This document shows positions 9,448 to 18,453 of a stretch of DNA of 64,000 nucleotides, one piece after another. The stretch lies in the NCBI GenBank assembly GCA_902801765.1, contig CADCJO010000026.1, positions 1 through 64,000 on the forward strand, read 5' to 3'. Position numbers and translations under genes: made by a program. Source of the stretch: an uncultured Eubacteriales bacterium. Its GTDB lineage: Bacteria > Bacillota > Clostridia > Christensenellales > Aristaeellaceae. The notes below the pieces were generated by a model. The model had not been told where the DNA came from. It ran no database searches and saw only the letters and a list, made by a program, of their open reading frames with translations. How positions within the stretch are numbered: the stretch's first letter is position 1; every line of letters starts with the position of its first letter.

Positions 9448-10407
9448 TCAACGAACAGGGTAGCTGTCATGAACCGCGTGCAGGGCTTCCGTGAGGCCAT
9501 ACAGGTGGTTCGGGGCGGAATAGGGGCAGGGATAATCCGAATAGATTGCAAACAGGTAAGGCCCCTTTTCGGCATAGACCACGCCGGTGTCGTTGGTGGC
9601 GCATTCATCGTTCAGCGGGTTGCCGTCGGTAAAGCGGGCGGGGATGACCGCGTGCTCATAATCCTCCGCGTCGTCGCCGATGCCGTTCTCCCAGCCCGCC
9701 TTGGTCTGTACGGGAAAGCGCCCCCGGAAGCATTCCTTGGCGGCGGACATGGCGGAGTCCGCAAAGTAGCGCCCCGCGTTGGCGGTGTCAGAGCCGTCGT
9801 TCAGGAAGCAATACAGCCGCGTCCACAGCTTGAGCATGTCCCGGGCGGTTTTGTCGCGGGGATAGGGCGGGTCGGCAAAGGTTTCATCCACGCCCGCCTC
9901 CCGGCACCAGGCCTGAATCGGTTCCTTGCCGTAAATTTCCCGCAGGCTCTCGTAGGCCTCGTTGCTGGACAGGACGACGGTGTCCCGGATGTATTGGCCG
10001 TTTTCTTCGAAGGCCTGCGGGCGGGCGTTCAGCAGCGCTCCCACATAAATCGCTTTCACCGTGCTCTGGGTGCACATGGGAACGGTGGAATGAAACGCCA
10101 CACCGGACCGGGTTTTCAGATCGACCATGATCAAGGAAACCTTATGATGATCCGCAAGGATTTTTTGTATTTCCGCATTCAGCTTTTCAACAGCTTCCGG
10201 CGATGGGCTGAACGCGCCGAAGCAGGTGAGCGCATCGTCCTTCGGGATGCCGTCGATCAATGCCCGAATATGGGGCATATCGGCGATATACTGTTTCGCC
10301 GCCTCCACATCGTAAGCAGGCGCAGCCTGAATGGCGGCGGATTCCTCCGCCAGCGGAATGGCCACCGGCCCGGAGCAGGGCGGCATTTTGTAATTGTTTT
10401 CGCTCAT
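9448..10407 (-). CDS. Class A beta-lactamase-like serine hydrolase without signal peptide
   Basis: The protein is 319 residues. The penicillin-recognising triad is visible: S115-T-V-K118 (SxxK), S147-S-N149 (SxN) and K236-A-G238 in place of KTG. Known members are beta-lactamases or DD-peptidase-like enzymes that act outside the membrane. This one has no hydrophobic leader, so it should stay in the cytoplasm and may act as an amidase or esterase rather than a resistance enzyme. It overlaps the D-aminoacylase gene by four bases (ATGA), indicating coupled translation and a shared substrate class. Function is inferred. Confidence 0.7.
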   Translation of the reverse strand: MSENNYKMPPCSGPVAIPLAEESAAIQAAPAYDVEAAKQYIADMPHIRALIDGIPKDDALTCFGAFSPSPEAVEKLNAEIQKILADHHKVSLIMVDLKTRSGVAFHSTVPMCTQSTVKAIYVGALLNARPQAFEENGQYIRDTVVLSSNEAYESLREIYGKEPIQAWCREAGVDETFADPPYPRDKTARDMLKLWTRLYCFLNDGSDTANAGRYFADSAMSAAKECFRGRFPVQTKAGWENGIGDDAEDYEHAVIPARFTDGNPLNDECATNDTGVVYAEKGPYLFAIYSDYPCPYSAPNHLYGLTEALHAVHDSYPVR

Positions 10408-11978
10408 TTCCTTGTATTCCTCCGTAAGAATTGTCCGGCGCGCTCGTCGGTCTGTCTGCCGTCTGCCAGGGCCACTTTGCCGTTCACCAGCACAAACCGC
10501 ACACCCTGCGCCAGCTGTACCGGCTGCAAATAGGTCGCGCGCGGAGCGATGGTTTCCGGGTCAAACACCGTAATGTCCGCTGCCATGCCCACCGCCAGCC
10601 GTCCCCGGTCGGGAATCGAAAAAAGATCCGCCGCTTTGCCCGTCACCCGTTGCACGGCTTCTTCCAGGCTGCACAGCTTCTTTTCCCGGGCCAGGCGGAA
10701 AAATTCCGCAATAGCCCCATAGGAACGGGGATGAGGGTTGTAGTGCAGCTTCGCCGGGTCGCCGGGCAGGGCGTACCCGTCCGAACCGATGCAAATATCC
10801 CGGCCAAGGAAATACAGCATATCCCGCTCATCTATCACGAAAAACACGCACCATGCCTTCGCCTGCGTCCGCAGCAGCACTTGGGCGGCGGCTTCGGCGT
10901 AATCCGCGGTATGCAGGGTGTTTTCCGCCACATCCCGCAGCGTCCGTCCCACGATCTCGGGCCACAGCCCGCCGTCGTCGCTGAACAGGCAGGTTTCCGC
11001 CCGTTCGGCATTAAAGTAATGGCTGCGGATGGCGTCGACGATTTCCTGCCGCCGTGGGCCCTGCAGATGGCGCAACAGCCCTTCGCGGCCACCGTCCATG
11101 CTCCAGCGCGGGCAGCGGATGCTGAGGGTGGTGGAGGAGGCAGTATAAGGGTACGTGTCTGCCGTAAAGCGAATTCCTTCCCGGTTGGCCTGTTCGATAT
11201 CGTCCCATACCTGCGCCGCCCGGCCATGCACGGTGTAGTTGTCCAGCTTCAGGTGCGACGCGTGCACATGCGCGCCGGAGGAACGTCCGATTTCCGCCAG
11301 TTCCGCCAGGGCGCTGTCGATGTGCAGGCCCTCGCTGCGCATATGGCAGGTGACGATGCCGCCCGTTTCCGCCACGGTTTTGCCCAGAGCGTTCAGCTCG
11401 GCCTGGTCGGCAAAGCAGCCCGGCGCGTATTCCAGTCCCAGGGACAAGCCCCAGGCCCCGGCTTCCAGATCACGGCGCAGAAGCCGCTGCATTTCCGCCA
11501 TTTCTGCGGGGGACGCGGGCCGGTTTTCTTCCCCGATCACAGCTTCCCGCAGGGTGCCGTGGCCCGCCAGCAGCGCCTGGTTCACCGCCATGCGGCAGCC
11601 GCGTTCCTGAAAAGCGTCCAGGAAATCCGTATAAGACGGAAGCTGCCAGGGATCTTTGTTCCCCGGCGCAGCGGGAAAGGGGCTGTCCCCGCAGTTGCCT
11701 GAGATTTCCGTAGTCACCCCTTGATACAGCTTGGACGCGCCGCTGTCGTCCCGGGTGAACGCCGTGTCGGAGTGGGCATGGGCGTCGATGAAGCCCGGCG
11801 CGACGACGAGCCCTTCCGCGTTGATTTCCGTCCTTCCCCGCAGCCCGGCAAGGTCGCCAATCGCTGTGATTCTTCCGTTTTTCACCGCCACATCGCTCCG
11901 GAAGCGGGGGCGTCCCGTCCCGTCGATGATCGTGCCGCCGCGAATGACTTCGTCTGCTGGTTCAATGCTTTTGGTCAT
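10404..11978 (-). CDS. N-acyl-D-amino-acid deacylase (D-aminoacylase family amidohydrolase)
   Basis: The 524-residue metal-dependent amidohydrolase starts with the usual small beta domain (IRGGTIIDGTGRPRF). The metal-binding PGFIDAHAHSD motif follows, then the family marker GVTTEISGNCG, and HVHASHLK supplies later ligands. The C-terminal beta sandwich closes with GRLAVGMAADITVFD. Such enzymes deacylate N-acyl-D-amino acids or related dipeptides. ATG 11978 is chosen because upstream in-frame ATGs lack a ribosome site. It is translationally coupled to the serine hydrolase. Confidence 0.88.
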   Translation of the reverse strand: MTKSIEPADEVIRGGTIIDGTGRPRFRSDVAVKNGRITAIGDLAGLRGRTEINAEGLVVAPGFIDAHAHSDTAFTRDDSGASKLYQGVTTEISGNCGDSPFPAAPGNKDPWQLPSYTDFLDAFQERGCRMAVNQALLAGHGTLREAVIGEENRPASPAEMAEMQRLLRRDLEAGAWGLSLGLEYAPGCFADQAELNALGKTVAETGGIVTCHMRSEGLHIDSALAELAEIGRSSGAHVHASHLKLDNYTVHGRAAQVWDDIEQANREGIRFTADTYPYTASSTTLSIRCPRWSMDGGREGLLRHLQGPRRQEIVDAIRSHYFNAERAETCLFSDDGGLWPEIVGRTLRDVAENTLHTADYAEAAAQVLLRTQAKAWCVFFVIDERDMLYFLGRDICIGSDGYALPGDPAKLHYNPHPRSYGAIAEFFRLAREKKLCSLEEAVQRVTGKAADLFSIPDRGRLAVGMAADITVFDPETIAPRATYLQPVQLAQGVRFVLVNGKVALADGRQTDERAGQFLRRNTRK

Positions 11979-12069
11979 GGTATCGCCTGCCATATCTGAC
12001 AAATTGTTTTCGCATATTGTAGCATAAACAGGGCGGAAAATCAAACGCGCGGCTTCGGGCAAAAACCAT

Positions 12070-12098
12070 TTGCTTTTTACACGATCATCATTTAATAT
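12070..12098 (+). promoter_or_regulatory. Possible promoter of the xylanase gene
   Basis: TTGCTT (12070-12075), 17 bases, TAATAT (12093-12098), in the divergent region before the GH10-GH43 gene. Confidence 0.45.
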
Positions 12099-12177
12099 AA
12101 GATAGGATAAAGAGGAACAGTCCGCTTTACCCGCGCCGCGTATCCATCCATTTCATTGAACCGGGGGGCTGAAAATA

Positions 12178-14844
12178 ATGCGTATCAAGCAAATCATCGC
12201 GCTGCTGCTGGGGCTGCTCCTGCTGCCGGGCTTTGTCAGCGCCGAAGCGGAGGAGGCAAAAATGACCGCGTATGAAACCTATCTGGCGGGCGGGGAAGCG
12301 CCCGGCTTGGCACAAAATTATGAGGGCATGTTCTTAATCGGCGTGGCGACATCGCCGGAGGTGCTGCGGAACGAAGCGGCTGCGGGCGTCATCGCCGCCC
12401 ACTTCAATTCCCTGACCTGTGAAAACCAGATGAAGCCCGACTTTACGATGGACCGGTCGGCCAGCCGCCGATCCAAGGACAACACCCGGGTGAAGCTGAG
12501 CTTCATCCAGGCTGCGCCGGCGCTGAAATTCGCCCAGGAGCACGGCATGAAGGTGCGGGCCCACACCCTGGTGTGGCATTCCCAGACGCCCCGCTGGTTC
12601 TTTGCCGAGGACTGGTCTGACCGGAAGGACGCCCCGCTGGTGGACCGGGACACCATGATCCTGCGGATGGAGAATTACATCCGGGATGAAATGGACTACA
12701 TCAACGCCAACTATCCCGGCCTGGTGTACGCCTGGGACGTGGTGAACGAGGCCATCGAGCCGGGCAACGGCCATCCGGAAGGGCTGCGCACGCAGAACAA
12801 TCTGTGGTATGAAACCATCGGCGACGACTGGGTGGAGCTGGCTTTCACCTTCGCCCGCAAATACGCCGCCGAGGGGCAAAAGCTGTTTTACAACGACTAC
12901 GGCTGCACCGGCGCGCTCAAGCTGGGGCTGCTGAAAAACCTGCTGCAAAAGCTGGCAGACAAGGGCCTGGTGGACGGCTTAGGCATGCAGAGCCATATCG
13001 CCGTGGATTCGCCCAGCCTGTCGGAGTATGAAAACGCGGTGCGGCTGTACGCCCGCCTGGGCCTGACCATCCATATCACCGAGCTGGACATCAGCACCGG
13101 CGACAATACACCCCTGGGCCAGATGCGGCTGGGATACCGCTACCGCAGTCTGCTTTCCATGCTGGAGCGGCTCAAGACAAAGAATGACGTGGATATTGAA
13201 AGCGTCACGGTCTGGGGCCTGACGGATAACGCCTCCTGGCTGAACACAGCGACGGAGAAAAAGTATCCGCTGCTCTTTGACAGCAATTACCGCTGCAAGC
13301 CCGCCTTCTTCGGCTTCCTGCAGGACGCTTCCATTCCCCTGGTTTCCAGCGACAAGCGGCTCCAGGAAGCGGTGGACAGGCTGGGTTTGGAAGAATTGAT
13401 GCGCCGGGAGGAGGAACCCGTGAGTGTATATAAAACCCTGAAGGATCACAATCCCGTGATGGTGCAGCGCTTCGGCGCGGACCCCTGGGCGATGGTGTAC
13501 GATGGCCGGGTGTACCTGTACATGACCGGCGACGAGCCCATGATCGGCCTGGACGGAAAACCCAGAACCAACAATTACAGCAACATTACGACGCTGCGCG
13601 TGGTCTCCTCCGACGATCTGGTGAACTGGCAGGATCACGGCTCGGTGAACGCCGCGGGCCGCACCGGCGCGGCCAAGTGGGCGGGCAATTCCTGGGCCCC
13701 CTGCGCGGCGTGGAAAACGATTGACGGGCAGGACAGGTTCTTTCTGTACTTCGCCAACAGCGCGGGCGGCATCGGCGTGCTGACGGCGGACAGCCCCACC
13801 GGCCCCTTCACCGACCCGCTGGGCCGCGCGCTGATCAGCCGCACGACCCCCACCTGTGATACCATTACCTGGCTGTTTGACCCCGCCGTGCTGATAGACG
13901 GCGACGGCAGCGCGTACCTCTATTTCGGCGGCGGCGTGCCGGAGGGCAAGGCCGCCGACCCCGGCACCGCTCGGGTGGTGAAGCTGGGGGAGGACATGAT
14001 TTCCCTGGACGGAGACCCGGCGATTATTTCCCCGCCGTGGCTGTTTGAGGATTCCGGCATCAACAAATTCGGCGATACCTACGTGTACTCCTACTGCTCC
14101 AATTTCAGCGTGCCTTCCGGGGGCAGCAGCCAGGGCTTCCTGAGCGGCGAGATCGTGTACATGACCTCCGATTCCCCCATGGGGCCGTTCACCTTCGCGG
14201 GGCGGGTGCTGAAAAATCCCTCGGCCTATTTCGGTGTGGGCGGCAACAACCACCACTGCATGTTTGAGTTTAACGGAAAGTATTACATCACCTACCACGC
14301 CGCCACCGTGGACAAAGCCATGGGCTGGAACGCGGGCTACCGCAGCACGTTCGTGGACGAACTGGAAATGAACGAAGCCGGGCTGCCGACGCTGTCTCAG
14401 GGCTCTTTCGCGGGAGTGGAGCAACTGCATGCCTTCGATCCCTTCCGGGAAGTGCCTGCCGGCACGCTGGCCTCCCTGGCGGGCGCGGAAACAGCCCTGA
14501 TTCACCCGGAGGATAAAGCCGCGGGGACCGGCGATATGCTGGTCCGGAGCAGGTTGGCGGGCGGCTGGATTAGCGTCGCGGGTGTGGATTTCGGCGCGGA
14601 AGGGGCGGGCAGCGTGCAGCTGAGCTTCACGGCCAAGGAAGGAGCGAAGCTCGAACTGCTGCTGGACGATTTGAACAGCAAACCCGCCGCGGTGATAGGC
14701 CTGCCCGCGGCAGGCGAAGCCCGGAGCGAGCTGTTCCCCCTGCCGCAGCCCCTCACCGGCACTCACGACCTGTATTTCCGCCTGAATCAACCCGACACCG
14801 CGCTGCTGCAATGGCAGTTCTTTTCCCCTATCCAGGGTCAGTAA
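12178..14844 (+). CDS. Secreted bifunctional GH10 xylanase - GH43 enzyme
   Basis: The 888-residue protein has a signal peptide (MRIKQIIALLLGLLLLPGF...SAEA). Residues about 35-375 are a GH10 endo-beta-1,4-xylanase with acid/base E191 in DVVNEAIE and nucleophile E302 in HITELDIS. Residues about 420-740 are a five-bladed GH43 domain with likely catalytic D435 (GADPWAM), D568 (LFDPAVL) and E658 (SGEIVY). The last 110 residues look like a CBM6-type beta sandwich. Together it should cut xylan and trim xylo-oligomers or arabinose side chains outside the cell. GGGGGG precedes the ATG; it is monocistronic with its own terminator. Confidence 0.92.
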   Translation: MRIKQIIALLLGLLLLPGFVSAEAEEAKMTAYETYLAGGEAPGLAQNYEGMFLIGVATSPEVLRNEAAAGVIAAHFNSLTCENQMKPDFTMDRSASRRSKDNTRVKLSFIQAAPALKFAQEHGMKVRAHTLVWHSQTPRWFFAEDWSDRKDAPLVDRDTMILRMENYIRDEMDYINANYPGLVYAWDVVNEAIEPGNGHPEGLRTQNNLWYETIGDDWVELAFTFARKYAAEGQKLFYNDYGCTGALKLGLLKNLLQKLADKGLVDGLGMQSHIAVDSPSLSEYENAVRLYARLGLTIHITELDISTGDNTPLGQMRLGYRYRSLLSMLERLKTKNDVDIESVTVWGLTDNASWLNTATEKKYPLLFDSNYRCKPAFFGFLQDASIPLVSSDKRLQEAVDRLGLEELMRREEEPVSVYKTLKDHNPVMVQRFGADPWAMVYDGRVYLYMTGDEPMIGLDGKPRTNNYSNITTLRVVSSDDLVNWQDHGSVNAAGRTGAAKWAGNSWAPCAAWKTIDGQDRFFLYFANSAGGIGVLTADSPTGPFTDPLGRALISRTTPTCDTITWLFDPAVLIDGDGSAYLYFGGGVPEGKAADPGTARVVKLGEDMISLDGDPAIISPPWLFEDSGINKFGDTYVYSYCSNFSVPSGGSSQGFLSGEIVYMTSDSPMGPFTFAGRVLKNPSAYFGVGGNNHHCMFEFNGKYYITYHAATVDKAMGWNAGYRSTFVDELEMNEAGLPTLSQGSFAGVEQLHAFDPFREVPAGTLASLAGAETALIHPEDKAAGTGDMLVRSRLAGGWISVAGVDFGAEGAGSVQLSFTAKEGAKLELLLDDLNSKPAAVIGLPAAGEARSELFPLPQPLTGTHDLYFRLNQPDTALLQWQFFSPIQGQ

Positions 14845-14857
14845 GAACGACTGAAAA

Positions 14858-14901
14858 CCGGCGCTGTCCTGCGCACAGCAGGACAGCGCCGGTGGTTTTT
14901 T
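14858..14901 (+). terminator. Terminator of the GH10-GH43 gene
   Basis: A perfect 14-bp stem (CCGGCGCTGTCCTG with its complement) and a seven-base loop, followed by six T. Confidence 0.92.
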
Positions 14902-14927
14902 CGTGTGTATTCGGTTTGAATGCCGCG

Positions 14928-16217
14928 CTATTCTATTTCTTTTCTTAGTTCGTTCAGGGAAAGACCATATTGCTCCGCAAGAGCGGCCAGATCATCGTAT
15001 TCCGCTTTGCGGCGCTGTACGCCCATCCCCGAAGCGTTTTTCACCCGCACCGGGCCGTAAGGCGTTTTCAGTGTTTCGATGCCGCGGTTCAGCGCATAAC
15101 GGCTCATATCCTGACGGCGAATGCCCAGGGTGGTGGTGTGCTTCATCATCACGGCGGCCAGCCGGTCCGCGTCCTCCGGCAGGCAGATCACGCTGAGCAG
15201 CACGCCCGGCCGGGATTTCTTCATGCTGATGGCCTGGGTGTACACGTCCCGGGCGCCTGCTTTGAACAGCTGTTCCGCCGCGAAACCGATGTCCTCCCCG
15301 GTCATATCGTCCAGGTTGCATTCCAGCTTTGTGATTTCTTCCCGCGGCCCTTCGCTCTCTCCCAGGAACGCCCGCAGGCAGTTGGCCCGTTCAAAGTCCT
15401 TTTTGCCCATCCCGTAGCCGATAGCTTCGGTGGTCATGACCGGACGGTCGCCGAACCGGGAAACAAAGTGCCTGAGCAGCGCCGCGCCGGTGGGCGTGCA
15501 CAGCTCGCCCTGCACCTGACCGCCATAGGTGGGGATGCCGTTTAATATCAGCGCGGTAGCGGGAGCGGGCACCGGCAGGATGCCGTGCATGCAGCGCACG
15601 TGGCCGCAGCCCACATGTACCGGGGAAGCCGCAATCTTTTCCGCGCCGATTTCTTCCATCAGCAGACACACGCCTACCACGTCGGCGACAGCGTCCATCG
15701 TGCCCACTTCATGAAAGTGAATTTCGCTGACGGGATGCCCATGCACCTGGCTTTCGGCTTCGGCGATCAGGGCATAAACCGCTTTGGCGTCGGATTTCAC
15801 CTTTTCGGAAACGTTCAGGCCGTCGATGATTCCTTCAATATCCACCACGGACGCATGATGATGGGGATGATGGTGTTCGTGATCCTCCTCATGATGATGG
15901 TCATGTTCGTGGTCATGGTCATGATGATGCTCATGATCGTGAGGATGGTCGTGGTCATGGTCATGATGATGGTCGTGATCGTGATGGTGGTCATGAACAT
16001 CCTCGGATTCTTCTTCCTCCCCGTTGACCGTCACCTTCATATGGGTGCCGGTAATCCCGCATTTGACCATCTGCTCCGTTTCCACCCGGACACCCGGCAG
16101 CCCCAGGGCGTTCATTCTGTCGAGGAAAGCCTGCTTGTCCGGCAGCAGTTCCAGCAGCGATGCCATCAGCATATCGCCCGCAGCGCCCATGGCGCATTCC
16201 AAATACAAGGTTTTCAT
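14928..16217 (-). CDS. larC: LarC, nickel insertion protein for the nickel-pincer cofactor
   Basis: LarC inserts nickel (CTP-dependent) into the pyridinium-dithio-acid cofactor of lactate racemase and related enzymes. The 429-residue product starts with the family signature YLECAMGAAGDM and contains SEIHFHEVGTMDAVADVVG and the C-terminal ECNLDDMTGEDIGFAAE block. Between them, about residues 74-121, lies a metal-binding stretch with about 29 His. In lactobacilli larC needs a programmed frameshift; here it is one continuous frame. larA, larB and larE are not in the window. AGGAGG lies upstream of the ATG. Confidence 0.93.
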   Translation of the reverse strand: MKTLYLECAMGAAGDMLMASLLELLPDKQAFLDRMNALGLPGVRVETEQMVKCGITGTHMKVTVNGEEEESEDVHDHHHDHDHHHDHDHDHPHDHEHHHDHDHEHDHHHEEDHEHHHPHHHASVVDIEGIIDGLNVSEKVKSDAKAVYALIAEAESQVHGHPVSEIHFHEVGTMDAVADVVGVCLLMEEIGAEKIAASPVHVGCGHVRCMHGILPVPAPATALILNGIPTYGGQVQGELCTPTGAALLRHFVSRFGDRPVMTTEAIGYGMGKKDFERANCLRAFLGESEGPREEITKLECNLDDMTGEDIGFAAEQLFKAGARDVYTQAISMKKSRPGVLLSVICLPEDADRLAAVMMKHTTTLGIRRQDMSRYALNRGIETLKTPYGPVRVKNASGMGVQRRKAEYDDLAALAEQYGLSLNELRKEIE

Positions 16218-16445
16218 ATCGATTCCTCCTTCGATGTTTGCGGCTTCATTTTCTCTATTTCAAAGTCTCATCTCAGCATACGTCCGTCCGCGGCGCTGCA
16301 AAATGTAAAGTATTTGAAAAACGGTGTGTACTGCCGTTGTCAGTACGCCGTACCATTGTTCCAAAGCGCTCCTCCCGCTGTTCTCACTCCATTGCAAACA
16401 CGATTTGCATTGAGCGGCGCAATTTTTCGATCAGGCGTCTGGCAG

Positions 16446-16985
16446 TCATTCCACCGTGATCTGGCAGCTGCGCATGGTTTCCAGGGCGGCGGCGTGCTTT
16501 TCAGGCGTCACGCCGGCGCAGCAGTCCGCGTGGACGGTAAAGTCCGTTTCCGGGAACGCCGCTTTCAGCAGCAGCGCGTTGGACACCACGCAGATGTCCG
16601 TGCACAGACCCAGCAGCTCGATTGCGGCAGGGTCCTCTCCCCCGGTCTGTTCCCGGATGATCCGCGGCAGGCGCACGCTGCCGAAGGTGGGCTTTTCCAC
16701 CAGCGCCGCGTCATCCCCCAGGGCGTCCATCACCTCGGGCCGGATGTGCCAGCCTTCCGTTCCGCGGATGCAGTGAGCCACGGGCAAATGCTTTCCTTCC
16801 CGCGTGTTCAGATAGTTTTCTTCATGGGTGTCGAGCGTTGCGATGACGGTATAACCCGCTTCCTTGCATGCCCGGATACGTCTGCAAACTGCGGGCACGA
16901 TCCCTTGTGCTTCCTCTGTGCCCAGGGAACCGTCGATAAAATCCTTCTGCATATCCACCACGATCAGGAATCTTTTCTCGTTCAT
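16446..16985 (-). CDS. Isochorismatase-fold cysteine hydrolase, probable nicotinamidase
   Basis: The 179-residue protein has the catalytic triad pattern of nicotinamidases: Asp in VVDMQKDF, Lys in EKPTFGS and Cys in LGLCTDICVVSNALLL. The HxxxxxCIxGTEGWHI segment (AHCIRGTEGWHIRPEV) resembles the PncA metal/substrate region. It would convert nicotinamide to nicotinate for NAD salvage. ATG 16985 is chosen because AAGGAGG lies 9 bases upstream. A different isochorismatase-family substrate cannot be excluded. Confidence 0.78.
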   Translation of the reverse strand: MNEKRFLIVVDMQKDFIDGSLGTEEAQGIVPAVCRRIRACKEAGYTVIATLDTHEENYLNTREGKHLPVAHCIRGTEGWHIRPEVMDALGDDAALVEKPTFGSVRLPRIIREQTGGEDPAAIELLGLCTDICVVSNALLLKAAFPETDFTVHADCCAGVTPEKHAAALETMRSCQITVE

Positions 16986-17116
16986 CTGGTTGCACCTCCT
17001 TGCTTTCCGGCAGGCCATTTGGTTTGGAAACAGTTTCCCGTTTATTATACAGTATTTTCCTCAGTTTTTACAGCGTTTCCTTTGTTTTTTATCTTTTTTG
17101 GCTCAATGCAAAGGTT

Positions 17117-17163
17117 TGTGGGGGGAACCGCTCTTTGGATGCCAAAGAGCGGTTCCCCCCACA
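17117..17163. repeat. Palindromic repeat, family P copy 1
   Basis: A perfect 22-bp inverted repeat with a 3-base loop; the arm contains GGGGGGAACCGCTCTTTGG. It is followed by a companion C-rich/AAAGG half-hairpin to about 17188 (CCCCCCTCCGAGAAAGCAAT). There is no T run, so it is not a normal terminator. Related copies are at 18305, 18562, 21967 and 31125. Confidence 0.9.
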
Positions 17164-17316
17164 CCCCCCTCCGAGAAAGCAATAAAGGAATTGATAGATA
17201 CCGATCTTCCTTGAGGAAAGAGAAAAGAATTGATTGCTATCCCCACAAGATTTTGTATTGAACCTCTTTTTTTCAGCCATTCAAATCAGGATTTCCGCAA
17301 AACGCGGCGTTTGCCC

Positions 17317-17345
17317 TTGCTTATCCGAGGGGGGTATGCTATAAT
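17317..17345 (+). promoter_or_regulatory. Promoter of ftsY
   Basis: TTGCTT (17317-17322), 17 bases, consensus TATAAT (17340-17345). Confidence 0.7.
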
Positions 17346-17398
17346 TTCCAATGGAAAAGCGCCCGGTTGCGGCGCGTATCGCACAGGAGGAGAGAAGC

Positions 17399-18295
17399 AT
17401 GGGTTTCTTTCAACGGTTAAAAGAGGGGCTGTTCAAGACCCGCACCGGGCTGACCGATAAGGTGGACGAGCTGGTCAAGAACACCCGGATCATTGACGAC
17501 GATTTCTATGATGAACTGACGGATATTCTGATTCTGGCCGACGTGGGCGTGGAAGCGACCACGGACATTATTGATAAACTGAAAGCCCAGGTGGACGCAA
17601 AAAAAATCAAGGACGCCGACCAGGCCAAGGAAATCTTCAAGCAGATTCTGATCGACGAAATGAACATCCCCCGGCCCAATCTGCGCTGGCCCATGGTGAT
17701 GTTCGTGGTGGGCGTAAACGGCGTGGGCAAAACCACCACCATCGGCAAACTGGCCTTGCGCTTTCAGGAAATCGGCCGCAGCGTGATGCTGGCCGCCGCC
17801 GACACCTTCCGCGCCGCCGCCGACGAGCAGCTGGCCGTGTGGGCCGAGCGGGCCAAGGTGCCGATCATCCGCGGCCAGGAGGGCGGCGACCCCGCTTCCG
17901 TGGTCTATGATGCCGTGCAGAGCGCCAAGGCGCACAAGACTGACCTGCTGATCGTGGACACCGCCGGGCGTCTCCACAACAAAAAGAACCTGATGGACGA
18001 GCTTTCCAAAATGCGCCGCATCATCGACCGGGAATATCCCGAAGCCGAAATGCGCTGCATGCTGGTGCTGGACGCCACCACGGGGCAAAACGGCATCCAG
18101 CAGGCCAAGCAGTTCAAGGAAGCCGCCGAAATCAACGGCATCGTGCTCACCAAGCTGGACGGCACTGCCAAGGGCGGTGTGGCCATCGCCATCCGCAAGG
18201 AGCTGAATATCCCCGTGTGGTATATCGGCGTGGGCGAGGGCATCGACGATCTGCAGGCCTTTGACGCCAAGGAGTTTGTGAACGCGCTGTTCTGA
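17399..18295 (+). CDS. ftsY: Signal recognition particle receptor FtsY
   Basis: FtsY docks SRP-ribosome complexes at the membrane for cotranslational insertion. The 298-residue product has the N domain (helical, to about residue 95) and the SRP GTPase G domain with P-loop GVNGVGKTTTIGKL, AADTFRAAA, DTAGRLH, TKLDGTAKGG and the C-terminal GVGEGIDDLQAFD. The acidic A domain is very short, as in many Firmicutes. AGGAGG (17384-17390) sets ATG 17399; an upstream in-frame ATG at 17351 lies in the leader. ffh is not in the window. Confidence 0.96.
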   Translation: MGFFQRLKEGLFKTRTGLTDKVDELVKNTRIIDDDFYDELTDILILADVGVEATTDIIDKLKAQVDAKKIKDADQAKEIFKQILIDEMNIPRPNLRWPMVMFVVGVNGVGKTTTIGKLALRFQEIGRSVMLAAADTFRAAADEQLAVWAERAKVPIIRGQEGGDPASVVYDAVQSAKAHKTDLLIVDTAGRLHNKKNLMDELSKMRRIIDREYPEAEMRCMLVLDATTGQNGIQQAKQFKEAAEINGIVLTKLDGTAKGGVAIAIRKELNIPVWYIGVGEGIDDLQAFDAKEFVNALF

Positions 18296-18304
18296 TGGGG
18301 ACGG

Positions 18305-18341
18305 TGGGGGAACCGCTTTTGCGTCAAAAGCGGTTCCCCCA
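18305..18341. repeat. Palindromic repeat, family P copy 2
   Basis: 17-bp perfect arms (TGGGGGAACCGCTTTTG and its complement) around a 3-base loop, 10 bases after the ftsY stop. The arm differs from copy 1 but pairing is kept. A CCCCTTCCG tail follows. It may also help end ftsY transcription, though the T run is missing. Confidence 0.88.
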
Positions 18342-18426
18342 CACCCCTTCCGAAAACCGGCTGTGGAATCATCTTGTACGGCTTATCCTACTAAATTTTT
18401 CTGATTATTCAAGCCAAGGATACTCA

Positions 18427-18453
18427 GTCCCCTTATAGCTTTCTCGGAAGGGG
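18427..18453. repeat. Companion hairpin of palindrome family P (copy 3, detached)
   Basis: A short hairpin (CCCCTTATAGC ... TCGGAAGGGG) matches the sequence that directly abuts the large palindrome in the 21967 and 31125 copies. Here it is separated from its palindrome (18562-18603) by a 106-bp insert. Confidence 0.75.

Noticed and set aside
12979..14811. 610-codon minus-strand frame inside the xylanase gene
   Set aside because: Antisense of catalytic GH10/GH43 domains; His/Gly-rich shadow.
15830..16010. Low-complexity CATGATGGTCATG-like run
   Set aside because: It encodes the His/Asp-rich metal-binding stretch of LarC, not a regulatory repeat.
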